Shown here: in pieces, positions 34,709 to 45,943 of the stretch | Numbering within the stretch: position 1 is the first letter of the stretch | Layout of the letters: every line of letters starts with the position of its first letter | Assembly (NCBI RefSeq): GCF_000002985.6 | Contig: NC_003281.10 | Span: 4,774,001 to 4,838,000 of the forward strand | Direction: 5' to 3' | From: Caenorhabditis elegans | Taxonomy: Eukaryota > Nematoda > Chromadorea > Rhabditida > Rhabditidae | Length of the DNA stretch: 64,000 bases | Translations under genes and position numbers: made by a program | The notes under the pieces: generated by a model | What the model saw: the letters and a program-made list of their open reading frames with translations, nothing else | Database searches by the model: none | What the model was told of the DNA's origin: nothing

Positions 34709-36121
34709 TCTGAAAACGAGGAAGTAATTATCAGTTTATATAGAGAAAAGTGAACAGTAATAAAAATTCAAAATTTGAAGGAAGATTTTCGAGATTTGAT
34801 GAGAATAGCAATAAAATAACGAGCTGGCAACCCGGCACCGCCTCCTGCGGCTCATTGAGCACTTGGGAAGGCGGGATTTATCAGATATGAACGGGAGAGG
34901 GAATTGTGAATGATTTATAGCCACACGTCGATTTTCAGACAAACATATCACTTTTACAATGAGACAGGTCGGCAAGGAAACAAAAACGCCCAGTTCGTTG
35001 GGAAATAAATTATTGGTCTGTGCAGGAAACTGTCCGAGACTGTATTCGAAGATGGATTTTCTTACTTTAATAAAATATGCGTTTTTAGAATTGATTTTTA
35101 GCATTGAAATTAGCAAGACAAATATAAAAGAAACGTTAAAACTCAACAGAAATGAAGAACAGAAAAAAATTAACACTGAAAAATTTTTACTGACTGATCA
35201 GCTCAATAGAGCGCACTTTCCACTTGTCGATTTACGAAGATTTTTATTTAATTTATTGTTCAATAGTTAACTTGCTGTTAAATATCTTTTTATTTAAATA
35301 AATATTTTAAAAATTATAAAATTTTGAAAAAGATTAGAAAAAATCATCTAGCCAAAAATTAAGAAAAGAAGAATTTTAGCCACTAAATTTAATTTCAATG
35401 AGATCCCGCCTTTAAAATAATTTGAAAAATAGATCACTCACCTCATATTTGATCTACTCGCCCAAATAATAGTAAGTCTACCGGCCATTGAGCCCATCTG
35501 GAATTGAGGTTCCATTACGATGTTCATTAGGAAATAAATGAGCGATGAAAGTTTAATTGAGTACGATACGAATGAGCATTTATGACTGACAGGTTCATGT
35601 GGAGCAAAGATTACGGTAGCAGAGAATTATTTCTCTTATCAGAAACGAGTGATCTATTAAATAGTTATTCTAAAAGTTGGAGATTCTTAACAAAAAATGT
35701 TGCTGAAATCGACAATTTGTCCTCCAAAGATTTGATATAAAAGGCAACAATGAGACCGCCCTTTGACTGATTATGTACCTTCTTTCAGAACATTAAACAT
35801 TTACGATCTGGGAACTCTGCAGCTGTCATGAAGAACAACAAATGGAGCATCTGAAAATATCAAAGAGTCGCTTACTACTCGATTTCATGCACTATCAAGT
35901 TTGACCTGAATATGACCCGGCTGTCTGTTGCGTAATCGTTTTGCTCTTTGTGCATCTATGATACCGCCGTGAGAAGAGCCGCGTCTCGTATTTATTGCCA
36001 CCCACTGTTGGGAATAGTTAGATAGCTGGTAGGAGAAACAAGATTTATTTACTATAAAATTTATTTGTATCAAAAAAGCTTAAATTTTAAAACAAAAACG
36101 AATATAAATTAAAAAAGAAAT
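34709..36121. other. Upstream region of pal-1
   Basis: 1.4 kb between the pal-1 ATG and the stop of the next minus-strand gene. Besides the candidate exon 35442-35497, a minus-strand open frame at 35885-36073 (NTRRGSSHGGIIDAQRAKR) is richer in GC than its flanks. It could be a 5' exon or chance, and I could not connect it to any gene in phase. Confidence 0.45.
35442..35497 (-). CDS. Candidate alternative first exon of pal-1
   Basis: CAATTCCAG precedes an ATG at 35497 reading MGSMAGRLTIIWASRSNM plus two bases, followed by a GTGAGT donor. Spliced to the acceptor at 34710 it continues in frame through the canonical pal-1 ATG and adds 19 residues. The intron would be 732 nt. Whether this form is made cannot be told from sequence. 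Confidence 0.5.
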
Positions 36122-37150
36122 TTAACACGAGGTCTGCTTTATTCGCAGTGACCTTCTCGCCCCAAGTTCGCCGGCGTGGTTGTTTGAAAAGTGATCCACG
36201 AGCTGCTCCTTCGTCTGGGAAACTTCATTGCAGGTCCTGCATCGGAAGCTCTTGAATTTTTCAAGATCCTGAAAAACAACTTCAACTAATTTTTTATAAT
36301 TTTCAGGCTTACCTTATCGTACTGAGATCCTTTCCCCACCAGCACTGCACCGATGAACACATTATCTCTGAAACTCTCATTTAAATTGAAAAAAAAAACA
36401 CAACTAGAATTACCTTTCAGCAGATCGTCCATGGTTTCTGTTTTCCTCATCTCGAATCTTTTTCAACTCCTTTGCAGCATCAACAGGTGCTCCGGTCCGC
36501 TTGGCTAAATTGGATTGACGAACAACGGCAGACTTGACTCTTTTCGCTGGTTTGAGGGAGCTGGACGATGGATTCTTTTGACCAACCACATCATATGACG
36601 AAGCGTGGCTCCTATCGACACGTTCCACGAGAGAATGGACAAGTGCCATCATCTTATCCATATTTTGCTGGCTCCGCTCGTCGGCCTTCTCTCTTTCAGC
36701 TCGATGCTCTTCGCGAATGGATCGTTGATCGGCGCGAGCTTCTTCTTGGGCTTTTAGCATCTTCTCACACAACTGCCCAAACATGGATGACTGAGCAGCC
36801 AGAGTACCCAGTGAGTGCACAATCTGAAAAATAATTCCATTTCAGTAATGGCTCAATTGTAAAAGTCAATGTACTAACCGCATTTTCCAAAGAGTTTTGT
36901 GGTGGTTGGAGCATCGGATTTTGGAGTTGGTAGGGGAAGAATGGGACCATATCGCGGTTGAGGGTAAATCCCGCCATATTCGGTGCACCATTTCCCACAG
37001 CAGAAAGCAAACTCGCGGGAGTTTCAGTAGTCTGGGCAGTCTGTCGGGTGGCGGAATCGCCATTCTGAAAACGATTATTTTTTAGGTACAATGAAATGAA
37101 AAACTCACTTGGTCAGCAGAGGCTGGAGCTGGAGTGCTTGGCTTGCTCAT
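36122..37150 (-). CDS. Coiled-coil protein with a C-terminal C2H2-like finger
   Basis: Exons 37150-37109, 37064-36879, 36823-36414, 36367-36313 and 36268-36122 encode 279 aa. The N-terminus is Ser/Thr/Pro/Ala-rich (MSKPSTPAPASADQ, then QTAQTTETPASLLSAVG). Residues from about 95 form a charged coiled coil (EEARADQRSIREEHRAERE), followed by a basic stretch (KPAKRVKSAVVRQ) and, at the C-terminus, FRCRTCNEV ... DHFSNNH, one C2H2-type zinc finger, with a basic end (LGARRSLRIKQ). This suggests a nuclear or RNP protein. CATTTCAG one base before the ATG is a likely SL1 acceptor. It lies between pal-1 and arl-6 on the same strand, so it may be C38D4.7, but I am not sure. Function is unknown. Confidence 0.8.
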
Positions 37151-38209
37151 CCTGAAATGTATGATTTTGTGAAGATTTGCACTTTTAGCAGCTAAAACGA
37201 CAGTGATCGTGGCGAGACCCAACGAGAAGAATAGCGTGAACACGTTCTAATAAAAAAAATTCCGAATCAAAAGCTGAAAAGGAAAGAGGAAAAGGTGAAA
37301 AAGTGAACTGTTAAAATCGAGAATGTCGATTCTGACGAAAAACGTGGCACACGTTGCTTCGCCCATCTCTTCAAGAGGCACGTGAGGTCATACGGAAGTT
37401 CATCTTTTTCGTTTTTTAAAAACATTTTGTTTTAAAGGGAAAAATTAGAAAACTTCAATGAAATTGAAAAGAATATTCTGAATATATTTCCAAAAAAAAA
37501 TTTTCAAAGCAAATTTTTGAAAATTTTTTACAATACAGTTTTTATTTTTTGCCGTAGTTGCTCTTTTGGGAAGCTCATATCTCTCTGCATTTGAAAGATA
37601 TCAACAAATTTTCAACAGCAATGTCGTAGAGAAAAATACATAAAACATATTTTTCTTGTTGCCATTTTTTGATATTAAGACTAATAGCAGCTGAGATACA
37701 ATCTGCCAAAGTTTGTGTGTGCATCACTTCTACAAAATAGCCTATTTCAGAATGTTGTGCCTATATTTTTAATTAAAATTTAGTTTCAAAATATAGAAAA
37801 ATATTTAAATGGCCTGAAGATAACATGTTGCATTCTGAAAGTATACAGTATGAAAGTTATCAATTGAAGAATTTTCCCCGATTATTTGGAGGATTATATT
37901 CTAAAATTGTTAAGCATCTTTCTATAATTTTAAACGAATCAAAAAAATAACTTTATATTCATATTTCAATTCTAAATTTCTCTAAATTACTAAAAAAAAC
38001 GTTGTTGGAATATTTGGTAATTTACCAAAACATGAACGAAATAAAAAATCTAAAATGCAGAATGTACTTTTTCCTGAAACTTTTTAAAATGTAATTTAAC
38101 CCAGGTATTCCAAACTTTTGTGAAACTTTTTTGTTGGTTTCTCACAGACGGGTGGCGCAACCACTTGGATTGTCTTACTGCGGATTACTGTGCGGCAAAA
38201 CACCAAACA
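37151..38209. other. Intergenic, AT-rich
   Basis: Upstream region of the zinc-finger gene and of the small ORF at 38210. A GC-richer patch at 37195-37400 is probably promoter. No exons were recognised. Confidence 0.5.
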
Positions 38210-38452
38210 ATGTATAATCTTTTGTATAATTTAAGTGCTTATATCCTTTGCTTTTTTCGCAATGAGATACCGATACCGAAGCCAGAGAAAGACGGCCCTT
38301 CTCAGCTTGATACCACGATTTACGAGCGTGATGCGGAAGGAATAAAGAAAAAGCCTAACGCCGACCCAGTTGGAGGAGGAGGTGTCGCATTTCTTTTCGC
38401 GCATCTTTTGACGCGAGCCCGACGAAGAGCACATTGTGATATAAACAATTAG
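38210..38452 (+). CDS. Small single-exon ORF, function unknown
   Basis: 80 codons from ATG 38210 (MYNLLYNLSAYILCFF) to TAG 38450-38452. The N-terminus is hydrophobic and could be a signal peptide or anchor. The rest is polar and Pro/Lys-rich (IPIPKPEKDGPSQLD, GIKKKPNADP) and ends in a basic patch (TRARRRAHC). GGTTTCTCACAG at 38136-38147 looks like a trans-splice acceptor, giving a 62-base leader. Base composition is GC-richer than the flanks. The antisense strand is also open, so the strand call is tentative. I do not recognise a family. Confidence 0.4.
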   Translation: MYNLLYNLSAYILCFFRNEIPIPKPEKDGPSQLDTTIYERDAEGIKKKPNADPVGGGGVAFLFAHLLTRARRRAHCDINN

Positions 38453-39308
38453 TATGATCTTCAAGAGAATGTGTTTATGTATTCAAGGAAAGATAAAACG
38501 GATTATTAGGAAAATGTGGAACATTGGAAAAAAGAACATCATCTCCAATTGTAAGGAGTTTCATACCAAATATACTAAAACTAAAACATATTACAAAAAA
38601 CCAAGTATCTAATTGAAACAACTTTTCGGACTATTTTGTCAAATTTTTTGGCAAATTACCAAATTTGTTGAACAACTCTATCGTAATAAATACAATACAA
38701 TACAACTTATGATCAACGTCCAAAATGATGATAAGTGAAAACTGAGTAATTTTTGACTAGAAATTTATGATTTTTTTTCAGTTCTTTTTGTTTTAATTTA
38801 TAAAATTGGGGTTAGAAAAATCAGATCTTGATGGTAAAATATCTTTAACAATTGAAAACATTTTTTTTTCTCCAAAGTCCACAAAAAGTGGCAATTCCTC
38901 AGTTTTCAAAGCACATAATTTTGGAAATCCGGAAAATATGATTTCTAATAGTTTTGTATTTTAATTATATTTAAATTATATGTATTTAAACGCTGTGATT
39001 GTTCAAATTTACAAAATTGCCCGAAGTTTTTCATAAAGTCCAAATTGGTAAAAAAATTGGCAATTTGCCAAAGTTGACTGGAAAAGTTGAAAAATCTTAA
39101 ACATGTTTAGATATTTGGATTTTTGGGACATTTTAAGAGTATTTAGACAAAATCATATCTAGTCCTACTCTTTCAGTTAACATATGTGTTTCCAAATCTA
39201 AATTATATTTTTTAAATACACAGCTTTGCCAATTGATACGAATTTGGTAGGTTTTCTACAAGAATTTACAAGATCACATGCATTGTTTACAAAAAACAGT
39301 TTAATTTC
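38453..39308. other. Intergenic, AT-rich, no feature seen
   Basis: Very AT-rich with many poly-A and poly-T runs. It contains the 3' UTRs of the small ORF and of arl-6. No exon, RNA gene or repeat was recognised. Confidence 0.5.
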
Positions 39309-40814
39309 TCAAGTTCTCCTTGATTCCATATATTTTGTGATTTCAGCTGAAAGTTGTTGCATAGCCTTGTCCAATCCATCTCCAGTGAGTGCACACGTTG
39401 AGTGTATCGACCAGGTACCACTACGATACAGGTTTAGGCCTGTAAAACATAATATGTCGAAGAGTTGGGAAGGGAAAAAGTGGGAGTACCTAGAGCTACC
39501 GTAATATCCGAAGCAGTCATCGCTCCAGGGATGTCCATTTTGTTGGCAAGAATGACTATTGGAATCTGTAAAGTTTAAATAAACGTCTGCATGTTTTATA
39601 CGTACCTATTCAGATACAAATTTCTGCCAAAAAACCCTAGCAACTTTTGTACAAAAAACATAGGCAGTAGGGAGACACGTATGCAGGAACACCTATTCTA
39701 CTTAATAAATGTACGGAGAGGATAGAAAGTAAACATCTGATTTAGATTGTGTCGAAATTCTAATCTCGAAATTCTAAAATTTTTGAACAGTCGATTTAAT
39801 TATGATGTTTTTTGGGATTTTTTAATAAAAATATTTTAGTACCTCCATTCACTGAAACAATTCTATTTTATTTTATTCTAGGCTAGAAACTGAGCACAAT
39901 CGTAAAATGCTAGCTTTTAGGAAACTCAAATTTTATTTCTTTGACTGTTTTATGATTGTCTTCCTCTGTTCAACCTTCCAAAGTGACAGTAGTCATAAAC
40001 TTGTTCCAATGATGAAACAGACAGAAACTTACCCCTCGGGAAACCACATCCTTGTGTTCCATCACCATCATCAACTCGTCTTTGAGCAACTCCATTCGAA
40101 GACGATCAGAGCTATCGAGTACAAAAATGACACCCTGAGAAGAGTGAAAGTAGCTTTCCCATGTACTACGATATTTCACTGAAATTAATAATTAAAAAAC
40201 AAAGAGTGGTTTTGAAAATGTTTCCAGTTTGTAGTTACAACTTTCGAAACAAAAAAAAATACTGAAAAGATTTCCAACTTCAGCCAAATCTGGCAAAAAC
40301 TCCGATAAATTATATTGTACGTTTCTACAAAGGCGCGAAAAATAATCATACCTACCGCATGCCTACACGCGTGCCTACTTCCAAATCTACATTTTGTTAA
40401 CACATATTTCATCAGTTCAGGAAAACGACTTTAGTTGTTCAAGTTTATCAATCGATTAGTGGAATTTTTGAACTTGAAACTATAAAATTGCAATGACCGT
40501 TTCGAGCCCTACGCCGAAAAAGTTTTATAAATTACTGACCGAAAGATTCTACAATTTCAATATAAAATTTGAAATTCAAGCGTGTCTCACATACTTTGTC
40601 CTGCCATATCGAATGCATGAAAACTGAGATTTTGAGTACTGAAATTCGTAACCACGTGTCCAACAGTTGGCACAATCTGCTGACTTCTTGTCTCTGGAGT
40701 TTTGAGTTGATTCAAAATTGTAGTCTTTCCCGAGTTATCCAGTCCAACTACAACGATGTTCACATCCTTTTTTCCCAATCCGAATAAACTGGACAATGAC
40801 GAAAAGAAGCCCAT
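39309..40814 (-). CDS. arl-6: ARL6/BBS3 small GTPase
   Basis: Four exons, 40814-40595, 40178-40033, 39565-39490 and 39439-39309, encode 190 aa. Motifs are complete: Gly2 for myristoylation (MGFFSSLSS), P-loop GLDNSGKT (24-31), switch I threonine in VPTVGH, switch II DMAGQ (69-73; the usual W/S-G-Q glycine is kept), NKMD (130-133), and STCALTGDGL near the end, which carries the CA of the G5 loop. The FIL-type Arf/Arl fold and closest similarity to ARL6 fit C38D4.8. ARL6 recruits the BBSome to membranes at the base of cilia; in worms it works in ciliated sensory neurons. A perfect X-box lies 1.1 kb upstream. The symbol is from memory. Confidence 0.9.
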
Positions 40815-42039
40815 TGATCTTTTTAGATCTTAATTTCAAAGTATTTTCTAGATGATTAATCGATTTTGGGTGTCAATAAGTGACAGAATGTCATAATGAC
40901 CTTTTCGGCAAGAGTTCAAAAAGGATTGAAAAAGAAATGAAGTATCAATAATCTGACAGATGGTTGGGGGACATACTAGGATATATTTTTAAACCGTTTT
41001 TTTTTTAATTAGGATCATTTGATAAGAATTGGGTGATAAATTAAAAACGTTAATTTAGTCTTGGAAGCTTAAAGTGTAAGAAAAAGATGTTCAGTGGAAG
41101 AAAAAATATAGTTTTATAAGAATAGTTTTGAAAACCTTTTTGATAATTACTTTTGAACTATCCAGTTTTATGTTTAACAAACTACTCTTTTTTTTAACTG
41201 AATTTTATCTTGCAGTATGTACTTGAGGTTGTTTCCAAATTTATCAACAAATATGAACATAATTTTCAAATCAATAAAATAATTTTCTACATTTTTAAAA
41301 TTTATTAATAACAGTAACATCTAGAATATCGTGCAGAAAAAAGCACTTTAAAAAATTGTCGGATAATTTTGTAAATATGTCCTGCACTCGTCTACTACAC
41401 ATTGACACGCTGGCTTTCAGGTTATTCTGCAGACAGAAAAACTGTTTCATGACAAATATTTTGTTAGTTTTGTTAGTTGACAAAATTTTAATAAAACCAA
41501 AGACAGTCGGTATTAGCTGACAATTAAAGACTCGAAATATGTCCAAGTTTCTTGATCCTAACTTTCCTTCCTAACTCAAAATAATTCCCATAGCGACCTG
41601 CTTCCTTCCTTAAATTACGCAATACTCTTCCCTTTTTGACAGTTTCCGCCTGTCGATTTGGCAACTAATCCTGCGTTAGAGGGATTAATAAGGAAAAGGT
41701 ACCGAAATCCATAAATTTCCAATTTTTGCGTCGTCTGGTAATAAAACTGTCACCTTGCTCGTGGTCAGAGAAGAAAAGGAAATAATGATAGAAAATAAAA
41801 GGGAGAGACAATTGTAATGTAAAATTCAATTTTATTATCAATTAAAATAATTTTCGAAGCTTCATAATATTCAAAAGCAAAATAAAAAAGAAGAATAAAG
41901 AGGTAAAAGTCGATATATTTCGCTTTGCATCTCAAGCAGGTAACCATGGAAACAAGCAAACAAGCAGGTGGTCATGAGGGGCAGAAAAAGAAGACAGAGA
42001 AGATACTAAACATTCGTTACATAAATGAAATTCTATTAT
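40815..42039. other. Intergenic, upstream of arl-6
   Basis: 1.2 kb holding the arl-6 promoter and the 3' UTR of the left TauE gene. The only recognisable site is the X-box at 41940-41953. Confidence 0.55.
41940..41953 (+). promoter_or_regulatory. Candidate X-box (RFX/DAF-19 site)
   Basis: GTAACCATGGAAAC fits the nematode X-box consensus GTHNYYATRRNAAC at every position. It lies 1126 bp upstream of the arl-6 ATG, farther than the usual 50-250 bp, and just beyond the 3' end of the TauE gene. Confidence 0.45.
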
Positions 42040-45000
42040 TCAGATTTGAGCTTTCTCCAGTTGTTTTTGTTTCTCATTTTCAATTACCGTCTGCATAAGT
42101 GAAGCTCCCGCCTTTGACACAAAGAAAAAGAAAACGAAACCTCCGATAATGATGAGAGCTGTAATAGATCCGATTCTTCGATAGTATTTTCTTTGCTGTA
42201 TAAAACGTATTTCTTTTACAACATACTAAAATTTTAGACTAATTCAAGTACGTTTAGACCTTTTTTGATTATAAAACTAGTTTGAAAAAAAAAACGCTAA
42301 TCCTTTCCGCCTATATAGGATACACATCTAAGATTTTTTACAAAGGTTTTCATTGATTTTTTAAAATCCTCTTTGTATATTTTTCAAACAGAAAAACCCA
42401 CAAGTTTTTAGTGATTAATATTTTATGAAAACACTTACCACCGACAACTATCAAATCCAAACCAGGATTAGTGAGTAAAAATCCAACCAGTGCAAAAGTC
42501 TCTAAAATATAAACAAACGAAGCAACCAACTGACGATGTAAATTTGATCCAATGAATGATCCAATAGGACCTCCACATGCAGAAATTGGCACAGTAACGG
42601 AAAAATATCTCCATGCCATAATATCAATATCTCCCATCATAACAGCTCTGTAGTAGAATCCAAAAACAGCAATAACTCCCTTGAGTACAACAGTTGTTGG
42701 AGTTGCAGTCTTTTCAGTTACACGGAATAAGAGAGTTATAACTGAAAAGATGCAAATATCAATTCCTGATCCAGCAAATGCATCAAATATTCCTCCAATA
42801 ATTCCAGTAAAGAACAGAACCCATCCTTTCCATGCACAGAATTCTGGAATTTCACGGAATGTTGATCTCTTCTTTTGAGCATTCAAAATTCCCAATGCAA
42901 ATGCAAATGCTGTCCAAATTGAAACGAAGAGCATTTTCTTTTGAGCTCCACTGAATAATGGATCAATATAATGAACACCAATAATAAATCCAGGTACTGC
43001 TCCAAGGCATCCAATTATAACTGCACGATGCTCGAACTTCACTTTCATAAAGAGCACGCAGACGAGTGCTGACGTCATTCCTGAAATTAAAGATTTATTT
43101 TTGAACGATCTAGCAATTTTTTGATAATATAAAGTTGGAACCTTTTTATTTTTTGGGAGTTTTATATTCAAGAAACCGACAGAAAAATTTTCCTAAGCTT
43201 CCATGTCAGGTAACTTTTCAGACTTACGTGCCTGCCTCATGCCTGCCTTACCAGCAGGCGTAGGCCACTTTGAAGGCTTAGAGGATAGCAATTCTGTAGT
43301 AAAATTGCAAATTAGCAACTACTGTATTTAGGTCTGGCACTACCCGGTGTCAGTTTTTTCTGTTTCACAGAATTTTATTCAGTAATTTTTCACGTCTTTT
43401 GATTTTTGCATTTTGATTTTAAAAGTTGAATTCCTCAATAAATTTATTTATTATTCAAACGTGACATTTTAGTAAAAATTAAATAGCGAACGGAGGGGGG
43501 GGGAAGGGAGGGGGAGGTGGAAATGTATATTCAATTATTTTGAATTTATAAAATTTAAAAAGCGGCAGCAGTTAAGAAGTAAGAAGAAAAGGAATGTCGT
43601 GCGAGAGAAAGGACGTGGAAAAGAAGGAAAAAGAAGAAAAAAAGGCCGATGAAAGTAAGAAGAAAGACGAGAAGAAGGAAGAGAAGAGCAAAGGGAAAGA
43701 GGATGAAAAGAAGGAGAACCAGAAAATTGCCGGAGCTGTCCACAATCAAATGAAGAACATCAACTATATGGCGGAAGGATCGGTGATTTCGGGAAGATTC
43801 GAAGTTGAGGGGATTATTGGCGGCGGAGGATTCGCCCAGATCTACAGGTTAGTTCTACTTTAAACAAATATTTTTGAACTCGTCTTGCTACAGGAGAGTT
43901 TAAGTTTTGTGAGCTTTCTTTCACCTAGTCTACTTTTCGTCTACTGTCGTTTTAGCTTAACGTTCAAAACGTTTTTGGAAGCTATAACATTAAAAAACAA
44001 TCTGAAATCTAATTTTCTTATTTACTAACCTGGAACATTTTCAGAGCTTGGGATAAAGTTCGTAAAGAAGACTGCGCCGTCAAAGTGGAACACGCATCAC
44101 AAGAACAAGAGATGTTCGAAGAGCTCTTCCACACAAACGAATCACGGATCGGACTCTTTACCGTGCAATGGCCCAAGTTCTGAAGGCTCTCGCGTTGGTC
44201 CATCGGGCAGAATTCTTGCATCGGGACATAAAGCCACCCAATTGTTGTATTGGTGCAACGGATTGTACTCGTATCTACTTGATTGATTACGGTATGGTTT
44301 TTTAAATTGAAAATGCGAGCATCTAGGGGGAAGAGCAAACTTTCAAACCTTAAAAGAAGCGCTCCTCCATGTTGCACCTGCTCGCCCGCGTCCCTACGGA
44401 GCAATGATGAATTACAACTTATGTTTATGTTTCAGTTCTGACACGCCAATACCTTGACAAGTGTGGAACCGTCCGAAACCCCCGTCCCGGACTTGGCCTT
44501 CGTGGTACAATGCGCTACATGAGTTTGGATGCTCATGCACGTCAGGACCTCGGCCCCAAAAACGACTTGGTTTCATTCCTCTACACAACTGTAAGCATAT
44601 CAATGTATTTTCAAAAAAATAATTAAAATATTTCAGATTGAATGTGGAGATGGATGTCTTCCATGGTCGTACGAGAAATCCGAGGAAAACTGCATCAAGT
44701 TGAAGCAAGCCCATATTGGAGAGAAGCTGTGCATCAAGAAACCACTCATGACGAAAGCTGCAGAGTACATCGAGTCTCTGAACTATCACAGTATTCCGGA
44801 TTATGAGAAGCTGCTCGCATTGATTGAAGAGTGCAATCCAGCGGATCTCAAGGAAAGCGAGCCTTACGAATGGCAGTACCGGTAGGTCAAGCTGAATAAT
44901 TAAAAATATAATTGACACTTTTCAGTCAGCCTCACAATCCAATGACACCGACAACTGGCGAAGGACTTAATGGAACACCAGGTGGAACAAAAGAAAATGT

Positions 45001-45943
45001 GACCGAGCGGATGGCAAATTGAAAATAGATCTTTCTTCAAAACTCTTCTTATGTTCAATACATTTTTCTTCCATGAATTTTTTTTTCGTCATTTTCCAAT
45101 ACCCATCTTGCTTTTTAGATTTTCGGAAACAAAACAAATTTCTGCATTTACAGAAGCAAAATGAACATTTTTACTGAAACTAAGAGACTTTTTGATCGCT
45201 TCGAAACCCAGAAGATGAGCGGAAATTAATTATGGCAATTCTACAAAACAACCTGTGCCCGCAGGTGTGTCAATGTTTTTTCGTTAAAATTCAGTTTCAA
45301 ATTTAGACAAAATGGAATAATTTTTTTCTATTTTATATAAAATTCAAGTTGGAATACCAGGAATACCAGGCTTACCCTGGAATTGAGCTTCAAAATAAGA
45401 TTCTTTGAATATTTACCCACCCATCATCAATGCAAAATCTCTTGCAATATCTGGATCAATATGTAGTCCCAATGTCATAACAGGAAATGCCACCGCACCG
45501 GCTCCTTCTGACGTCATTCCACCAATCGTTGAGCCAAGTATCATTACAACTGGCATATGCCAAAACTCGGAGTAATATTGAAATAAATCATATCGAAATG
45601 CAATAGACCACCAAATCATCTAAATATTTTATTTTTAATTATATTAAATTTTTGAAGAAAGTTTATTTTAAAAAACTCACATGTATAAAAATCATGGGTA
45701 TTAGCATAGCTGTAAAGTTGCGATATTTGATAAATAGAATATCATAAGTTGATGGATTTTCAGGTGGATTGATGACTTTTTCTGCTTGATCGTTTTCAAG
45801 TGTTTGACCTAAAGAATTAAAATTAAAATATTTTTCAATTAAAAAAAAAAGAAAAAAAACAAGATGTGCTAACCGTCTAACATATACTTTTTGCACCAAT
45901 TTTTGACTCCACTTCCACATGATTTTTTGACGACTTTGCCCAT
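42040..45943 (-). CDS. TauE/SafE-family multipass transporter, left copy
   Basis: Exons 45943-45874, 45808-45681, 45619-45421, 43080-42439 and 42158-42040 are phase-consistent and encode 385 aa. TTTTTTTCAG four bases before the ATG is a trans-splice acceptor. The protein has a short basic N-terminus (MGKVVKKSCGSGVK), then about eight hydrophobic helices, with the family hallmarks GGMTSEGAGAVAFPVM and GGIFDAFAGSGIDICIF. TauE/SafE proteins export sulphite or sulphonates in bacteria; the animal substrate is unknown. Intron 3 is 2340 bp and contains a complete opposite-strand kinase gene (43594-45022). The tandem paralogue has no intron at that point and carries a few extra residues there (IQSI). 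Exon 3 must use the GTGGGT donor at 45420 to keep phase. The last exon encodes a helix and a Lys/Glu tail (ENEKQKQLEK). Confidence 0.82.
42606..43081 (-). repeat. Near-identical tract shared with the tandem paralogue (left copy)
   Basis: Aligned without gaps to 47207-47682. I count three mismatches in 476 bp, all within 42953-42998, and the leftmost 347 bp are identical. Sequence outside both ends is clearly diverged. The encoded residues are identical. Confidence 0.92.
43492..43520 (+). other. G-rich tract, potential G-quadruplex
   Basis: Runs of 9, 3, 5 and 2 guanines separated by one or two A occur on the plus strand, about 75 bp before the kinase start at 43594. It is the most G-rich stretch in an otherwise AT-rich intron. 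Such runs are prone to replication-linked deletion in worms lacking DOG-1. Confidence 0.75.
43594..45022 (+). pseudogene. Degenerate CK1-type protein kinase nested in a TauE intron
   Basis: Exon-like blocks at 43594-43847, 44045-44291, 44436-44590, 44637-44881 and 44926-45022 total 998 nt, not a multiple of three. The N-terminus is Lys/Glu-rich (MSCERKDVEKKEKEEKKADE). Kinase parts are visible: Gly loop IIGGGGFAQIYRAW, lysine strand CAVKVEHAS, catalytic loop FLHRDIKPPNCC, and the worm CK1/TTBK-like block GLRGTMRYMSLDAHARQD. Between the lysine strand and the helix before HRD some 40-50 residues are missing, and the two sides are in different frames (break near 44112-44120). Splicing 44291 to 44436 gives Asp-Tyr-Val where DFG/DYG is expected. 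All splice sites look usable. It may be a pseudogene or an expressed fragment; a sequence error would explain the frame but not the missing segment. Confidence 0.72.
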
